The notes: generated from the letters alone by a model not told the origin. Positions 8,083-17,421 are shown, numbered from the stretch's first letter. The stretch is 64,000 nucleotides of DNA from Erwinia persicina (GCF_014838825.1 NZ_JACYMO010000001.1:1010830-1074829); one strand, 5' to 3'. A program made the numbers and translations.

Positions 8083-9156
8083 ATGAGATCCCGCTCTGTG
8101 ACGCTGGAGGATGTCGCCAGCGCCGCCGGTGTGTCCTATCAGACCGTATCCCGGGTGCTGAACCATTCAAGCCAGGTCGCAGAACAGACCCGCAAACGGG
8201 TGGAGGCGGCCATGCTGGCGCTGAACTACGTGCCCAACCGGGTCGCGCAGCAGCTGGCCGGGAAAAATACCCGAACGCTCGGTCTCGCCACCAGCGATCT
8301 GGCGCTGCTGGCCCCGGCGCAGATCGCCTCAGCCATCCAGCGGCGAACCAGCCAGCTGGGCTATCATCTGGTGATCGCCATGGCGGACGACGGTGGTGCG
8401 CAGCAGGCGGTCAGCGATCTGCTCTCTCAGCGGGTAGACGCGCTGTTAATCAATGTGCCGCTGGATGCCCAGGCGGCGCAGCAGATCGAACGGATGGCGG
8501 CCTCCCTGCCCTGTCTGTTTCTGGATGTCGCTGACGACGCCGACGTGCCCAGCTGCAGCTTCAGCGCCCATACCGGCGCGCGCCAGGGCGCGGAGCATCT
8601 GCTGCAGCTCGGGCACCGGCGTATCGCACTGCTTAACGGCCCGGCAGACTCGGTGGCGGCACGCGCGCGCACGGCGGTCTGGCGTCAGGTGCTGGAGGAG
8701 CATCATCTGACGCCTGTCTGCCAGTTTGAGGGCGACTGGAGCGCACAGTCGGGCTATCTGGCCGTGATGCAGCTAATGGGGCAGGTCTTACCAACGGCCC
8801 TGTTGGTGGCAAACGATCAGATGGCACTGGGTGCGATGCAGGCGCTGCATCAGATGGGCGTAGCGGTACCCGCTGACGTCTCGGTGGTGGGATACGATGA
8901 TACGGCCGACAGTGCCTGGTATCAGCCGCCCCTGACCACCGTGCGCCAGGATATGCGCCATCTGGGTGAAAGAAGCGTTCAGTGGCTGACTGACCAGCTT
9001 GAACAGCCCGGCAGGCAGGCGCTGCTGCCGCCCTTTGCCACCGACCTGGTGGTGCGGGCCAGCACAGCCGCGCCGCGTGCCGCAAAACGCCTCGCGCATC
9101 CGGTGGCGGCCGAGCTGCGGCGACTGGCGCAGCAGCTGGACAATGACGGGCAATAA
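8083..9156 (+). CDS. lacI: LacI-type transcriptional repressor
   Basis: A 357-aa repressor collinear with E. coli LacI. The N-terminal helix-turn-helix VTLEDVASAAGVSYQTVSRV (about 6-25) and the hinge helix region NRVAQQLAGK are nearly those of LacI. The periplasmic-binding-protein-like core has FLDVADDADV, EGDWSAQSGY and LVANDQMALGAM. The C terminus AELRRLAQQLDNDGQ keeps the heptad leucines of the LacI tetramerisation helix. The family controls beta-galactoside use, but no lacZ or lacY lies on either side: kdoO is divergent upstream, and tmaR is convergent downstream. It is therefore either an orphan acting at a distance or re-purposed. The ATG follows AGGAG (8071-8075) at suitable spacing. 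Confidence 0.87.
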   Translation: MRSRSVTLEDVASAAGVSYQTVSRVLNHSSQVAEQTRKRVEAAMLALNYVPNRVAQQLAGKNTRTLGLATSDLALLAPAQIASAIQRRTSQLGYHLVIAMADDGGAQQAVSDLLSQRVDALLINVPLDAQAAQQIERMAASLPCLFLDVADDADVPSCSFSAHTGARQGAEHLLQLGHRRIALLNGPADSVAARARTAVWRQVLEEHHLTPVCQFEGDWSAQSGYLAVMQLMGQVLPTALLVANDQMALGAMQALHQMGVAVPADVSVVGYDDTADSAWYQPPLTTVRQDMRHLGERSVQWLTDQLEQPGRQALLPPFATDLVVRASTAAPRAAKRLAHPVAAELRRLAQQLDNDGQ

Positions 9157-9157
9157 A

Positions 9158-9184
9158 AAAGCCGGGCTGCGTAAGCCCGGCTTT
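9158..9184. terminator. Bidirectional terminator, lacI/tmaR
   Basis: An 11-bp stem AAAGCCGGGCT (9158-9168) with AGCCCGGCTTT (9174-9184). The six A residues at 9155-9160 provide a T tract on the minus strand, so it serves tmaR best; lacI ends just before it. Confidence 0.85.
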
Positions 9185-9214
9185 CTCGTGTTGCGCTGAA
9201 CTGACCGTGCGTCG

Positions 9215-9532
9215 TTACGCTTTCGGTTCGCCCAGAGATTTCAGTTTCTTGGACAGGTCACGGCGCTCTTTCGACAGGTCAGCATTTTTGATGATGTAGT
9301 CATCAACGCGATCTTCGTAATCGCTGCGCATGCTGGCGATAATCTCCTGGATGGCTTCCACGCTCATGCCTGGCTTGATGTACTCGCCGAGGTTGTCCAG
9401 CAGCAGCACACGCTTCTGGTTATCACGGATTTTCTTTTCGTTGTCGGTAATTTCACGCTGAAGCTTGTTCTTACGACGGAACATACGCACGAACTCCAGT
9501 ACGTCCTGAAATGATTGTTTTGCATTTTCCAT
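9215..9532 (-). CDS. tmaR: TmaR (YeeX, DUF496): PTS system regulator
   Basis: A 105-aa, highly charged, mostly helical coiled-coil protein almost identical in pattern to E. coli YeeX/TmaR ([47 protein letters not shown]). TmaR forms polar clusters that hold enzyme I of the phosphotransferase system and so tune sugar uptake. The start at 9532 (MENAKQ) has AAAGG 7 nt upstream; the in-frame ATG at 9547 supplies that site and is unlikely to be the start. It is transcribed towards the terminator at 9158-9184, with yeeA upstream on the same strand as in E. coli. Confidence 0.92.
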   Translation of the reverse strand: MENAKQSFQDVLEFVRMFRRKNKLQREITDNEKKIRDNQKRVLLLDNLGEYIKPGMSVEAIQEIIASMRSDYEDRVDDYIIKNADLSKERRDLSKKLKSLGEPKA

Positions 9533-9693
9533 GAAGACACCTTTCATTTGGGCCTGCGCATACAGGCATCATTATCGTGGCTATCAGCTTAACGGCGGGC
9601 CGCTGCCGATGGCAATTTTAAACTTACTGAACCGGATTCCCCCTATCTTACCCTGAAGCGAGTCAGCTCGCAGTAAGTTGTTGCTGGAACATT

Positions 9694-10752
9694 CTATTTT
9701 CGCAACGTCAGGCGGATCAACTCGGTCAGTCTTTCTAACTGGCTGGCCATTTCCAGGCTCAGCCAGACATAGCCGTGGATCGGTGTTTCCACCAGCTCGT
9801 CGCTGTCTGATTCCGCGATCAGCTGACGTAATTCGCGGGTGATTTCTGCCAGTTCCTCGCTGTTGGCCGCCATTTTACCCGTGTCACCTTCAACGATCAC
9901 ACGTGACAGCGCGCGCAGGGTATTTTCCGTCATCTGCTGGGTTCTGCGCAGCGCCGGCGCATTCAGCATAATCAGATGGCTCTGGCGCGATGCCCACCAG
10001 GCATTCAGCTGAAGCTCCAGCGTACAGACCAGGTTGCGGTTCAGGGTCTGGATCCCCTCAAACACCGAGCGCGGCGTACGCGTCTCTTTGCTGGAAGGCT
10101 CAATCAGCGCACGCATTTTGATCACATTACTCAGCAGGCGCTGCAGCGGACGCGTCAGGCGCGGTTTCTCCACCAGGTTAGGCGAAAATCCGGCATGATA
10201 GACGCGGGCGGTTTCCAGCAGCAGGTCGGAGAGTTGGATGCGCCAGTGGGTATAGGCCTTCTGTGAATAGATACTGGTAAACAGGAGCGCCAGCAGCGAC
10301 CCGAGGATCACATCCCCCCCGCGCCACAGAGCGGTGGTCATATCACCCGGCACCCCGCCGCAAATCACCGCCAGTGTGATACCAATCAGCAGCGCCATAT
10401 ACGGGTGCTTACCCAGCGTCAGAAAACCGCTGATAAACATCACCGCTGCACACCATATCAGCATCACCGGCAGAGAGATCAGCTCCAGCTTGAGTGCAAT
10501 CAGCCCGGAGATAGAACCAAAGATCGTGCCGCCAATACGCTGAACCGCGCGGGGGAAAACATTGCCCCACGAGGAGATCGGCCCCATCACCACCACCAGC
10601 GTGATCAGCGGCCAGCTGCCTTCCGGGATCGCCATCACCCTGACCAGCAGGAACGTCAGAATGAAGGCCAGCGCGATACGCACGCCGTGCACAATGCGAT
10701 AATTACGATACAGGCTGAATTCAAACGCCGTCAGCGGCTTGTCCGGTCGCAA
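9694..10752 (-). CDS. yeeA: FUSC-family inner-membrane protein YeeA
   Basis: A 352-aa membrane protein with an N-terminal set of about six hydrophobic segments (roughly 25-165) and a soluble helical C-terminal half, the architecture of the fusaric-acid-resistance (FUSC/AaeB-like) family. Length and ends (MRPDKPLTAFEFSLYRNYRI at the start) match E. coli YeeA, whose function is not established. It is upstream of tmaR, separated by 161 bp, in the E. coli order. A transport role is inferred from the family only. Confidence 0.88.
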   Translation of the reverse strand: MRPDKPLTAFEFSLYRNYRIVHGVRIALAFILTFLLVRVMAIPEGSWPLITLVVVMGPISSWGNVFPRAVQRIGGTIFGSISGLIALKLELISLPVMLIWCAAVMFISGFLTLGKHPYMALLIGITLAVICGGVPGDMTTALWRGGDVILGSLLALLFTSIYSQKAYTHWRIQLSDLLLETARVYHAGFSPNLVEKPRLTRPLQRLLSNVIKMRALIEPSSKETRTPRSVFEGIQTLNRNLVCTLELQLNAWWASRQSHLIMLNAPALRRTQQMTENTLRALSRVIVEGDTGKMAANSEELAEITRELRQLIAESDSDELVETPIHGYVWLSLEMASQLERLTELIRLTLRK

Positions 10753-10948
10753 AGGTGGCTCCGAAAGAAGAAGAATGAGCGGGACATCATACCTGAAGCG
10801 GGGGACGGGAGCAGACGGAGAATCGCCGTTTTACGGCTGTTTTTCCCCTCATTTAATCAGGGTAAGCAGCAGAAAACACTTAACTTACCCTGTGGAAACA
10901 TAGCATTAATCACCCGTTTTCTTCTGACGGATGACATTCACACTTTTA

Positions 10949-12130
10949 TCACAACTTCAGCTTGATCCAGTCGCTGATGCGGGTCACGATCCCAGCCTCC
11001 TCAACCGGCTGAAGCGCCACCAGCGGATAGCTGGCCAGCGTTTTGTCACCTTCTACCAGCTGGATTGTGCCCACCTGCTCATGCAGTTTGATTGGCGCTT
11101 CCAGATCCTTACGGTCGATGACATATTTGGCTTTCACCTTTTGCACCTCATCACGCGGCAGCGCCAGGAACACATCTTTTTCACTGCCGAGCGAAATGCG
11201 GTGCGGGTTACCGTACCACACGGTTTCATGACCAATCTCTTTGCCGGCGTGGAACAGCTGCACCGTATCAAAGTTATTCTGGCCCCAGGTCAGCAGCTTA
11301 CGCGCCTGCTCTTCCCGCCCTTTTGAGCTTTTCCCCCCCATGATCACCGCAATCAGGCGGCGCTGGCCGTCGACGCTGGAGGCGATGATATTAAAGCCGG
11401 CACTTTCGGTATGCCCGGTTTTCAGACCGTCAACATGCAGCGTTTTGTCCCACAGCAGCCCGTTGCGGTTCTGCTGGGTAATGCCGTTCCAGGTGAGCGA
11501 TTTCTCACTGTACATCTGATAAAAATCTGGCTCCCCGCTGATAATGGCCCGGGAGAGGACGGCGAGATCACGAGCCGTGGTAAATTGTCCGGGCGCATCC
11601 AGCCCGTGTACGGTTTCAAAGTGGGTGTTGCTCAGGCCCAGCTTGTCGACGTACTGGTTCATCAGCGTGACAAAACTGGCCTGGCTACCGGCAACATAAT
11701 CGGCCAGGGCAACACAGGCATCATTGCCAGAATCAATGATCACCCCGCGGCTGAGGTCGCGCACCGACACTTTATCCCCCGGTTTCAGGAACATCAGCGA
11801 TGAGCCTTTGAATACCGGATTGCCTTCGGCCCAGGCGTCCTTACCAACGGTAACAATATCGTCACGGGTGATGCGCTTTTTATCAATGGCGCGATCCACC
11901 ACATAACCGGTCATCAGCTTCGTCAGGCTGGCCGGGTTCCGCCGCTCATCCGGATTGCCTGATGTCAGGATCTGGCCAGTGGTCGCATCCATCAGCACCC
12001 AGGAGGCGGCATCAATCGCCGGGGACGTTAACGGGAACGCCAGCGCGTCCTGCGCGGGCTGGCCGGCGGTAACGGCAGCACTGCTCAACGCCATGACCAG
12101 ACACAAACTTGCAAGCTGATGCTTTTTCAA
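10949..12130 (-). CDS. dacD: D-alanyl-D-alanine carboxypeptidase DacD (PBP6b)
   Basis: A 393-aa periplasmic penicillin-binding protein that trims the terminal D-Ala from peptidoglycan pentapeptides. An N-terminal signal peptide (about 1-22) precedes the peptidase S11 domain, with the three active-site motifs S68-L-T-K71, S134-G-N136 and K237-T-G239. A beta-rich PBP5 C-terminal domain follows, ending in an amphipathic helix (ITRISDWIKLKL-like) that anchors the protein to the membrane. Its place beside sbcB identifies it as DacD rather than DacA or DacC. In E. coli sbmC separates it from yeeA; here only 196 bp without a gene remain. Confidence 0.93.
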   Translation of the reverse strand: MKKHQLASLCLVMALSSAAVTAGQPAQDALAFPLTSPAIDAASWVLMDATTGQILTSGNPDERRNPASLTKLMTGYVVDRAIDKKRITRDDIVTVGKDAWAEGNPVFKGSSLMFLKPGDKVSVRDLSRGVIIDSGNDACVALADYVAGSQASFVTLMNQYVDKLGLSNTHFETVHGLDAPGQFTTARDLAVLSRAIISGEPDFYQMYSEKSLTWNGITQQNRNGLLWDKTLHVDGLKTGHTESAGFNIIASSVDGQRRLIAVIMGGKSSKGREEQARKLLTWGQNNFDTVQLFHAGKEIGHETVWYGNPHRISLGSEKDVFLALPRDEVQKVKAKYVIDRKDLEAPIKLHEQVGTIQLVEGDKTLASYPLVALQPVEEAGIVTRISDWIKLKL

Positions 12131-12457
12131 CGATCGATCCTCAACATATGCAGAATAAAAAACTGCGCCTGTTGTACGGCATCCGCCATGTCTTTGCGTG
12201 ACTAAATTGCAAGAAAATATGAATAAATCAGGGGATTAGCGGAAATTTTTTTTGCTGGCCTTCCCTCTCCTGCCTGCGGGATGTTTCCGTCCTGCCGCGA
12301 GGCAGTGCCAGGGTGCCAGGGCGGTCAGCCGCTGACCGATTTCGTGCATCTTCAGATATGGTTTACACTGACAGCCTATGTCAATGCGGGAAGGTTCACA
12401 CAGGGAATCAGGCACTGCGTTTTCAACAGTTAACAAACAGAAGTGGACAGCGAAACC
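12131..12457. other. dacD/sbcB divergent intergenic region
   Basis: 327 bp between divergent genes that must hold both promoters. I see no gene, no convincing operator and no repeat here. Confidence 0.5.
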
Positions 12458-13885
12458 GTGAAAGACAAAGCGAATCAACCCACCTTCCTTTTCCACGATT
12501 ATGAAACCTTCGGTAAAAGCCCGTCGCTGGACCGCCCTGCGCAGTTCGCCGGTATCCGTACCGATATGGATTTTAATATTATCGGTGAGCCAGAGGTGTT
12601 TTACTGCCAGCCTGCGGACGATTACCTGCCGCAGCCCGAAGCCGTAATGATCACCGGCATTACCCCGCAGATTGCCCTCGCACGCGGCGTCAGCGAAGCG
12701 GAGTTTACCCGCCGCATTCATCAGCTTTTCAGCGAACCCAATACCTGCGTGGTCGGCTATAACAACGTGCGTTTTGACGATGAAGTCACCCGCAACCTGC
12801 TCTACCGCAACTTTTATGATCCCTATGCCTGGAGCTGGCAGTACGGCAACAGCCGCTGGGATCTGCTGGACGTGATGCGGGCCTGTTATGCCCTGCGCCC
12901 GGACGGCATTGAATGGCCGGAAAATGACGATGGTTTACCCAGCTTCCGCCTGGAGCATCTGACCAAAGCCAATGGCGTCGCCCACGAAAACGCCCATGAT
13001 GCCATGTCGGACGTCTACGCCACTATTGCCATGGCGAAGCGGGTCAAAGAGAAGCAACCACGCCTGTACGACTTCCTGTTCAGTCACCGCAACAAGCAGA
13101 AGATCAGCGCGCTGGTGGATATTCCCCAGATGAAGCCGCTGGTGCATATTTCGGGCATGTTTGGTGCCGCACGCGGCAACACCAGCTGGATAGCGCCGCT
13201 GGCCTGGCACCCGGATAACCGCAATGCCCTGATTACCTGCGATCTCGGCGGGGATATGACCCCCCTGCTTGAGCTGGATGCCGACGCGCTGCGCGAACGG
13301 CTGTATACCCCGCGCGGCGAGCTGGGCGACGCCTCCCCGGTGCCGTTAAAGCTGGTGCATATTAACAAGTGCCCGGTGGTGGCTCCGGCGAATACACTGC
13401 GCCCGGAAGATGCCGAACGCATCGGCATTGACCGCCAGCGCTGCCTGGACAATCTTGCCCTGCTGCGCCAGCATCCTGAAGTCCGCGAAAAAGTGGTGGC
13501 CCTGTTTGCCGAAGCGGAACCCTTTACGCCGTCGGACGACGTAGATGCTCAGCTCTATAACGGGTTCTTCAGCGACGCCGACCGGAATGCGATGAATATC
13601 ATTCGCCAGACCGCCCCGGAAAACCTGCCGGCGCTGGATTTAGCCTTTAATGACGGGCGTATCGAGAAGCTGCTATTCCGCTTCCGCGCACGCAACTTCC
13701 CCGGCACGCTGGACGACGCGGAACAGAAACGCTGGTTACAGCATCGCCGCGAGATGCTGAACCCGGAACGGGTACAGCGCTACGTCCAGGAGCTGGAGAT
13801 GCTGTTTAATCAGTACGAAGGGGATCAAGTGAAGCTCGACCAGCTGAAGGCGCTGTTTGAGTATGCAAGGGAACTGGTGTCCTGA
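12458..13885 (+). CDS. sbcB: Exodeoxyribonuclease I
   Basis: A 475-aa 3'-to-5' single-strand DNA exonuclease of the DnaQ/DEDDh superfamily, acting in recombination and mismatch repair. The motifs are visible: Exo I FHDYETFG near the N terminus, Exo II in GYNNVRFDDEV, and Exo III in ENAHDAMSDVYAT; the ExoI-specific C-terminal region (DAQLYNGFFSDADR) follows. The start is a GTG. 12458 gives 475 residues, equal to E. coli SbcB; the GTG at 12443 would add five residues. Neither has a strong ribosome-binding site, so the choice rests on length. Downstream genes are convergent. Confidence 0.93.
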   Translation: MKDKANQPTFLFHDYETFGKSPSLDRPAQFAGIRTDMDFNIIGEPEVFYCQPADDYLPQPEAVMITGITPQIALARGVSEAEFTRRIHQLFSEPNTCVVGYNNVRFDDEVTRNLLYRNFYDPYAWSWQYGNSRWDLLDVMRACYALRPDGIEWPENDDGLPSFRLEHLTKANGVAHENAHDAMSDVYATIAMAKRVKEKQPRLYDFLFSHRNKQKISALVDIPQMKPLVHISGMFGAARGNTSWIAPLAWHPDNRNALITCDLGGDMTPLLELDADALRERLYTPRGELGDASPVPLKLVHINKCPVVAPANTLRPEDAERIGIDRQRCLDNLALLRQHPEVREKVVALFAEAEPFTPSDDVDAQLYNGFFSDADRNAMNIIRQTAPENLPALDLAFNDGRIEKLLFRFRARNFPGTLDDAEQKRWLQHRREMLNPERVQRYVQELEMLFNQYEGDQVKLDQLKALFEYARELVS

Positions 13886-13889
13886 TATG

Positions 13890-13919
13890 AAAAAGGCGGA
13901 CCGCGACAGGCGGTCCGCC
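13890..13919. terminator. Bidirectional terminator, sbcB/plaP
   Basis: A 10-bp stem GGCGGACCGC (13895-13904) with GCGGTCCGCC (13910-13919) and a 5-nt loop. Five A residues (13890-13894) give the minus strand a T tract, so it terminates plaP; sbcB ends 5 bp before it. Confidence 0.85.
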
Positions 13920-13947
13920 CTTAAAACAGATTGATGACCCCGCAGGA

Positions 13948-15315
13948 TTACATCAGATCTTCACTGCACTGCGGCACCGGGTTACGGAAGCTGCGGGTAA
14001 CAAATGCCAGATACAGCAGGCCAATCGCCCCCCATACCAGCCCCAGAATCATTGAGCTCTCTTCCAGGTTAACCCACAGCGCCCCGACGGTCAGCGCCCC
14101 CATCAGCGGCAGCACCAGGAACTTGATGTTGTCTTTGAAGGTCTTGTTGCGCTTCTCACGGATCCAGAACTGTGAAATCACCGACAGGTTAACGAAGGTG
14201 AATGCCACCAGCGCACCAAAGTTAATCAGCGCCGTTGCGGTCACCAGATCGAAGGTGATGGAGGACAGCGCAATTACCCCTACCAGCAGCACGTTCAGCG
14301 CTGGCGTACGCCATTTCGGATGAACGTAGCCGAAGAAGCTGACCGGGAATACCCCGTCACGCCCCATCACATACATCAGACGCGAAACGCCCGCATGTGC
14401 AGCCATACCGGAAGCCAGCACCGTGACACAGGAGAAGATCAGAATGCCGAACTGGAAGGCCTTGCCTGCCACGTAGAGCATGATTTCCGGCTGTGACGCG
14501 TCCGGATCCTTAAAGCGAGAGATATCCGGGAAGTACAGCTGCAGGAAGTAGGACACCACAATAAAGATGACGCCCCCGATCAGCGCGGTCAGGAAGATCG
14601 CTTTCGGGATCACGCGCTCTGCATCTTTCGTCTCTTCGGACAGCGAACTGATGCCATCAAAACCGAGGAACGAGAAGCAGAGTATGGTCGCCCCGGTGAT
14701 CATCGGCACCACGTTGGCGTTTTCCGACCAGAACGGCCTGCTGCTGACCAGCGTGCCTGCGCCTTCACCGTGCGCCACACCCCAGACCACCATCGCCATG
14801 ATCGCGACCATCACCACCACCTGCAGCACCACAATCACGCTGTTGAAGTTGGCAACGGTTTTAATGCCTTTGAGGTTCGAGAGGGTCATAAAGCCCACCA
14901 GCAGCACCACAAAGATCCACGAGGGAACCCCGGGAACCAGCGCTTCCCAGTAAATTTTCGCCAGTAAAATATTGATCATCGGCATAAACAGATAATCAAG
15001 CAGCGAAGACCAGCCGACCATAAAGCCGACGTGCGGGCTGATCGCTTTCTGCGCATAGGTATAGGCCGAACCCGCTGACGGGAAACGACGTACCAACTGG
15101 CCGTAGCTCAGTGCGGTAAAAAGAATAGCAATCAGCGCGAATGCGTATGCGGTCGCGACGTGGCCATCCGTCAGGCCAGAAACGATGCCAAACGTATCAA
15201 ATAAGGTCATTGGCTGCATATAAGCCAGACCCATCATGACAACAGGCAGTAACGTCAGCGTTTTTTTCAGTTTTGCACGCGGCTGGGCGGCGGGATTCAG
15301 GTGATCAAGCGACAT
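13948..15315 (-). CDS. plaP: Low-affinity putrescine importer PlaP (YeeF)
   Basis: A 455-aa APC-family amino-acid/polyamine permease with about 12 transmembrane segments, very close in pattern to E. coli PlaP ([66 protein letters not shown]). PlaP imports putrescine, including for surface motility signalling in E. coli. A good ribosome-binding site GGGGAGA precedes the ATG. It lies close to puuA, so uptake and catabolism of putrescine sit together here. A 65-codon ORF overlaps its start in another frame (15305-15502). Confidence 0.93.
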   Translation of the reverse strand: MSLDHLNPAAQPRAKLKKTLTLLPVVMMGLAYMQPMTLFDTFGIVSGLTDGHVATAYAFALIAILFTALSYGQLVRRFPSAGSAYTYAQKAISPHVGFMVGWSSLLDYLFMPMINILLAKIYWEALVPGVPSWIFVVLLVGFMTLSNLKGIKTVANFNSVIVVLQVVVMVAIMAMVVWGVAHGEGAGTLVSSRPFWSENANVVPMITGATILCFSFLGFDGISSLSEETKDAERVIPKAIFLTALIGGVIFIVVSYFLQLYFPDISRFKDPDASQPEIMLYVAGKAFQFGILIFSCVTVLASGMAAHAGVSRLMYVMGRDGVFPVSFFGYVHPKWRTPALNVLLVGVIALSSITFDLVTATALINFGALVAFTFVNLSVISQFWIREKRNKTFKDNIKFLVLPLMGALTVGALWVNLEESSMILGLVWGAIGLLYLAFVTRSFRNPVPQCSEDLM

Positions 15316-15502
15316 GATTTAATCTCCCCATAGCATCAACCGTTCTGGGTTGAACCACAGGGGAGCTACGCAGGGTGCGATAGCTTTTCAAAAGAGGATT
15401 CTGGGAATAACAGGCAGGCGTGAAGGTATAACCTGCTGTGGCGCCGTAGTCATCGCGCTGGCGGATCCCAGCAAACGCTGGAGTAAGAAGGTGAAGCCCC
15501 AT
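15305..15502 (-). CDS. Candidate leader ORF overlapping plaP start (YoeI position)
   Basis: A 65-codon ORF begins at an ATG (15502) with a strong ribosome-binding site (GAGG, 8 nt before) and ends N-H-V-A-stop across the plaP ATG, overlapping by 11 bases. In E. coli a tiny ORF, yoeI, ends in the same H-V-A-stop manner over the plaP start, but it is only 20 codons and differs in sequence. No membrane segment, signal peptide or known domain is visible. It may be a translational leader coupling to plaP; chance cannot be excluded. A shorter in-frame reading, M-G-R-L-N-H-V-A, starts 8 codons before the stop. Confidence 0.4.
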   Translation of the reverse strand: MGLHLLTPAFAGIRQRDDYGATAGYTFTPACYSQNPLLKSYRTLRSSPVVQPRTVDAMGRLNHVA

Positions 15503-15749
15503 GGTTGTTTCCTCAATAAGACACGTCAAAGTGTATTTAAAAGCGAATATCTATCCGGTTCTGGACCGGCCTCTTTAAAGGCGAAAAAAGTTCCTGCTTA
15601 AGCGACGAATAAAAAAATACCGCCGCCGGGTAAATCAGCGTCGGTTTACAGGTATCGTTTTGCAGGGCGCGTATTTTGCACCAGATTAAGGCACGATGAC
15701 AAGCCCCCGAGAGCTTCACTTACAATTAATTGTTATCTCAACAGTAAGC

Positions 15750-15775
15750 CCGGCGTGACAGGCACGCCCGCCGGG
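15750..15775 (-). terminator. Weak hairpin after puuA
   Basis: A GC-rich imperfect hairpin (GGCGTG/CACGCC core with flanking CCCGG/CCGGG) starts about 10 bp after the puuA stop. There is no good T tract, so its role in termination is uncertain. The 12-bp palindrome ACAATTAATTGT lies just beyond (15722-15733). Confidence 0.35.
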
Positions 15776-15783
15776 GGAAATCC

Positions 15784-17199
15784 TCAGGCATTTTTCAGCA
15801 TCCAGTCAATTTCTGTCGCCGTAATCAGCCGTTCAAACTGCATCAGTTCATGGTGTTTGCATTGATGCCAGACAAAGCCAAAACGGCTACCCAGCAGCGC
15901 CTGCATCGCATGGCTTTGCTCAAAGGCTGCCAGCGCATCACTCTGACGAATGGGCAGCGGGTTCCCCTCCGCTTCATGCCCGTTACCTTTTACCGCAGGG
16001 GGCAACGGCAGCTGATTATCCAGACCGTGCAGAATGCCGGCCAGTATGGCCGCCATCACCAGATAGGGGTTCGCATCCGCCCCGGCCACCCGGTATTCGA
16101 TCCGGTGGTTGTCAGGATCCCCGCAGGGGATGCGCAGCGCCACGGTGCGGTTATTGTGGCCCCATGAGGCCTGCAGCGGTACAAACGCATCCGGCAGAAA
16201 ACGACGGTAGGCATTTACATTGGGGGCCAGCAGCGCCATGGAGGCGGGCATCAAATCAATCATCCCGGCCAGCGCGCGCTTGAGAAGCGGTGAATCACTG
16301 CCGTCATCCCCGGCAAAGGCATTATGATCTGCCGCGTCCAGCATGCTGATATGCACGTGCATTCCGCTACCCGCATAGGCTTCATAAGGTTTCGCCATAA
16401 AGGTGGCGTTCATGCCGTGCTGCTCGGCCACCTGACGCACCAGCCTTTTTAGCTGTACGGCATGGTCGCAGGCATTAAGCACGTGGCGCGTGTGGTTCAG
16501 GTTGATTTCAAACTGCCCGGGCGAGGCCTCCGCCAGGGCCCCCTCGGCCGGGATCCCTTGCAGATGCGCCAGCGCGTCAATATCACTCAGCACCGCAGAG
16601 AAGTGGTCAAGATTATCGACCGAGTAAACCTGGTTCTGCATATTACGTTCGTCGCTACCCGGCGCACACGGCGGCTGAATATCCCCTTCCGCATCTCGCT
16701 GCTTATCGACCAGATAGAACTCCAGCTCTACCGCTACCACCGGAAACAGTCCCCGGTTGCGCAGGCGCTGCCAGAGGTGATTGAGGACATTTCGGGGTTC
16801 AACGTCAAAGGGAGTGCCATCTTGATTACACATGGTCAGCAGGACCTGTGCAAGATGCTGCGGGTCGGCGGCAGAGGGGGTAAGCGAGCCTTCAACCGGC
16901 ATACAAATATTGTCGGGTTCCCCCATTGCCTGACCGAGTCCGGCTTCTTCTACGGTATTGCCCAGAATGTCCATGGCGTAAACCGAGGCGGGGAAGTAGC
17001 AGCCTTTATCAAGCTTGATCAGGCTGGCGATGGGGATGCGTTTTCCACGAAAAACGCCGTTTAAATCGTTGAGGAGAATATCGGCATACTGCGTGTCAGG
17101 ATAGCGTTCCAGATAGGCCTTCACCTCATTCCGGAACGCGCTGGTTCGTTTCTCTTCACTGTGCCGCGTGAAGTCTTCTACTTCGACAATATTGGTCAT
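15784..17199 (-). CDS. puuA: Gamma-glutamylputrescine synthetase
   Basis: A 471-aa enzyme of the glutamine-synthetase type III fold that ligates glutamate to putrescine with ATP, the first step of the Puu pathway. The GS beta-grasp N-terminal domain (LNDLNGVFRGKRIP) and the catalytic domain motifs are clear: VVAVELEFYL, EASPGQFEINL, AGSGMHVHIS, SWGHNNRTVALRIP and RVAGADANPYLVMAA. It ends EIDWMLKNA like the E. coli enzyme. The ATG at 17199 has AGGG 7 nt upstream; a GTG at 17202 is possible. It is divergent from puuD with PuuR-box matches between them. Confidence 0.93.
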   Translation of the reverse strand: MTNIVEVEDFTRHSEEKRTSAFRNEVKAYLERYPDTQYADILLNDLNGVFRGKRIPIASLIKLDKGCYFPASVYAMDILGNTVEEAGLGQAMGEPDNICMPVEGSLTPSAADPQHLAQVLLTMCNQDGTPFDVEPRNVLNHLWQRLRNRGLFPVVAVELEFYLVDKQRDAEGDIQPPCAPGSDERNMQNQVYSVDNLDHFSAVLSDIDALAHLQGIPAEGALAEASPGQFEINLNHTRHVLNACDHAVQLKRLVRQVAEQHGMNATFMAKPYEAYAGSGMHVHISMLDAADHNAFAGDDGSDSPLLKRALAGMIDLMPASMALLAPNVNAYRRFLPDAFVPLQASWGHNNRTVALRIPCGDPDNHRIEYRVAGADANPYLVMAAILAGILHGLDNQLPLPPAVKGNGHEAEGNPLPIRQSDALAAFEQSHAMQALLGSRFGFVWHQCKHHELMQFERLITATEIDWMLKNA

Positions 17200-17347
17200 C
17201 ACGTCACCCTTTCAGGTTGTTGAAAACTGCTCAAAATAACAGCCACTCTCTTAACATAGCGCTAACAGAAAAAGTGTGCAAATGTTACAGGGCGCTTTAT
17301 TTCTGGCCTTATTGCGTTTGAATATTAAGCAGGTGATTGCTAGATTG

Positions 17348-17404
17348 AAAATATATTGCACAGTTTCCGGCCTTTCGGGGTCCGCGTGGTTGATATATTG
17401 ACCA
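17348..17404. promoter_or_regulatory. Two PuuR operator matches in the puuA-puuD gap
   Basis: The first site, 17348-17362, matches the published PuuR recognition sequence AAAATATAATGAACA at 13 of 15 positions. The second, 17390-17404, matches at about 10 of 15 (TATATTGACCA core). Both lie between divergent puuA and puuD, as in E. coli, and puuR is in the cluster. Confidence 0.7.
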
Positions 17405-17421
17405 GGCATACAGGGGGAGTA

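Noticed and set aside
10823-10846. GCCG-tttta-CGGC hairpin with a T run on the plus strand, near the dacD end
   Set aside because: Neighbouring genes run on the minus strand, where no T tract follows; no plus-strand transcript is known to need it.
12236-12721. A 161-codon minus-strand frame before dacD, possible extra gene
   Set aside because: It overlaps the sbcB start and coding region, has no domain and no clear ribosome-binding site.
15722-15733. 12-bp palindrome ACAATTAATTGT after puuA as a regulator site
   Set aside because: AT-rich palindromes of this length arise often, and it is not placed at a promoter I can define.
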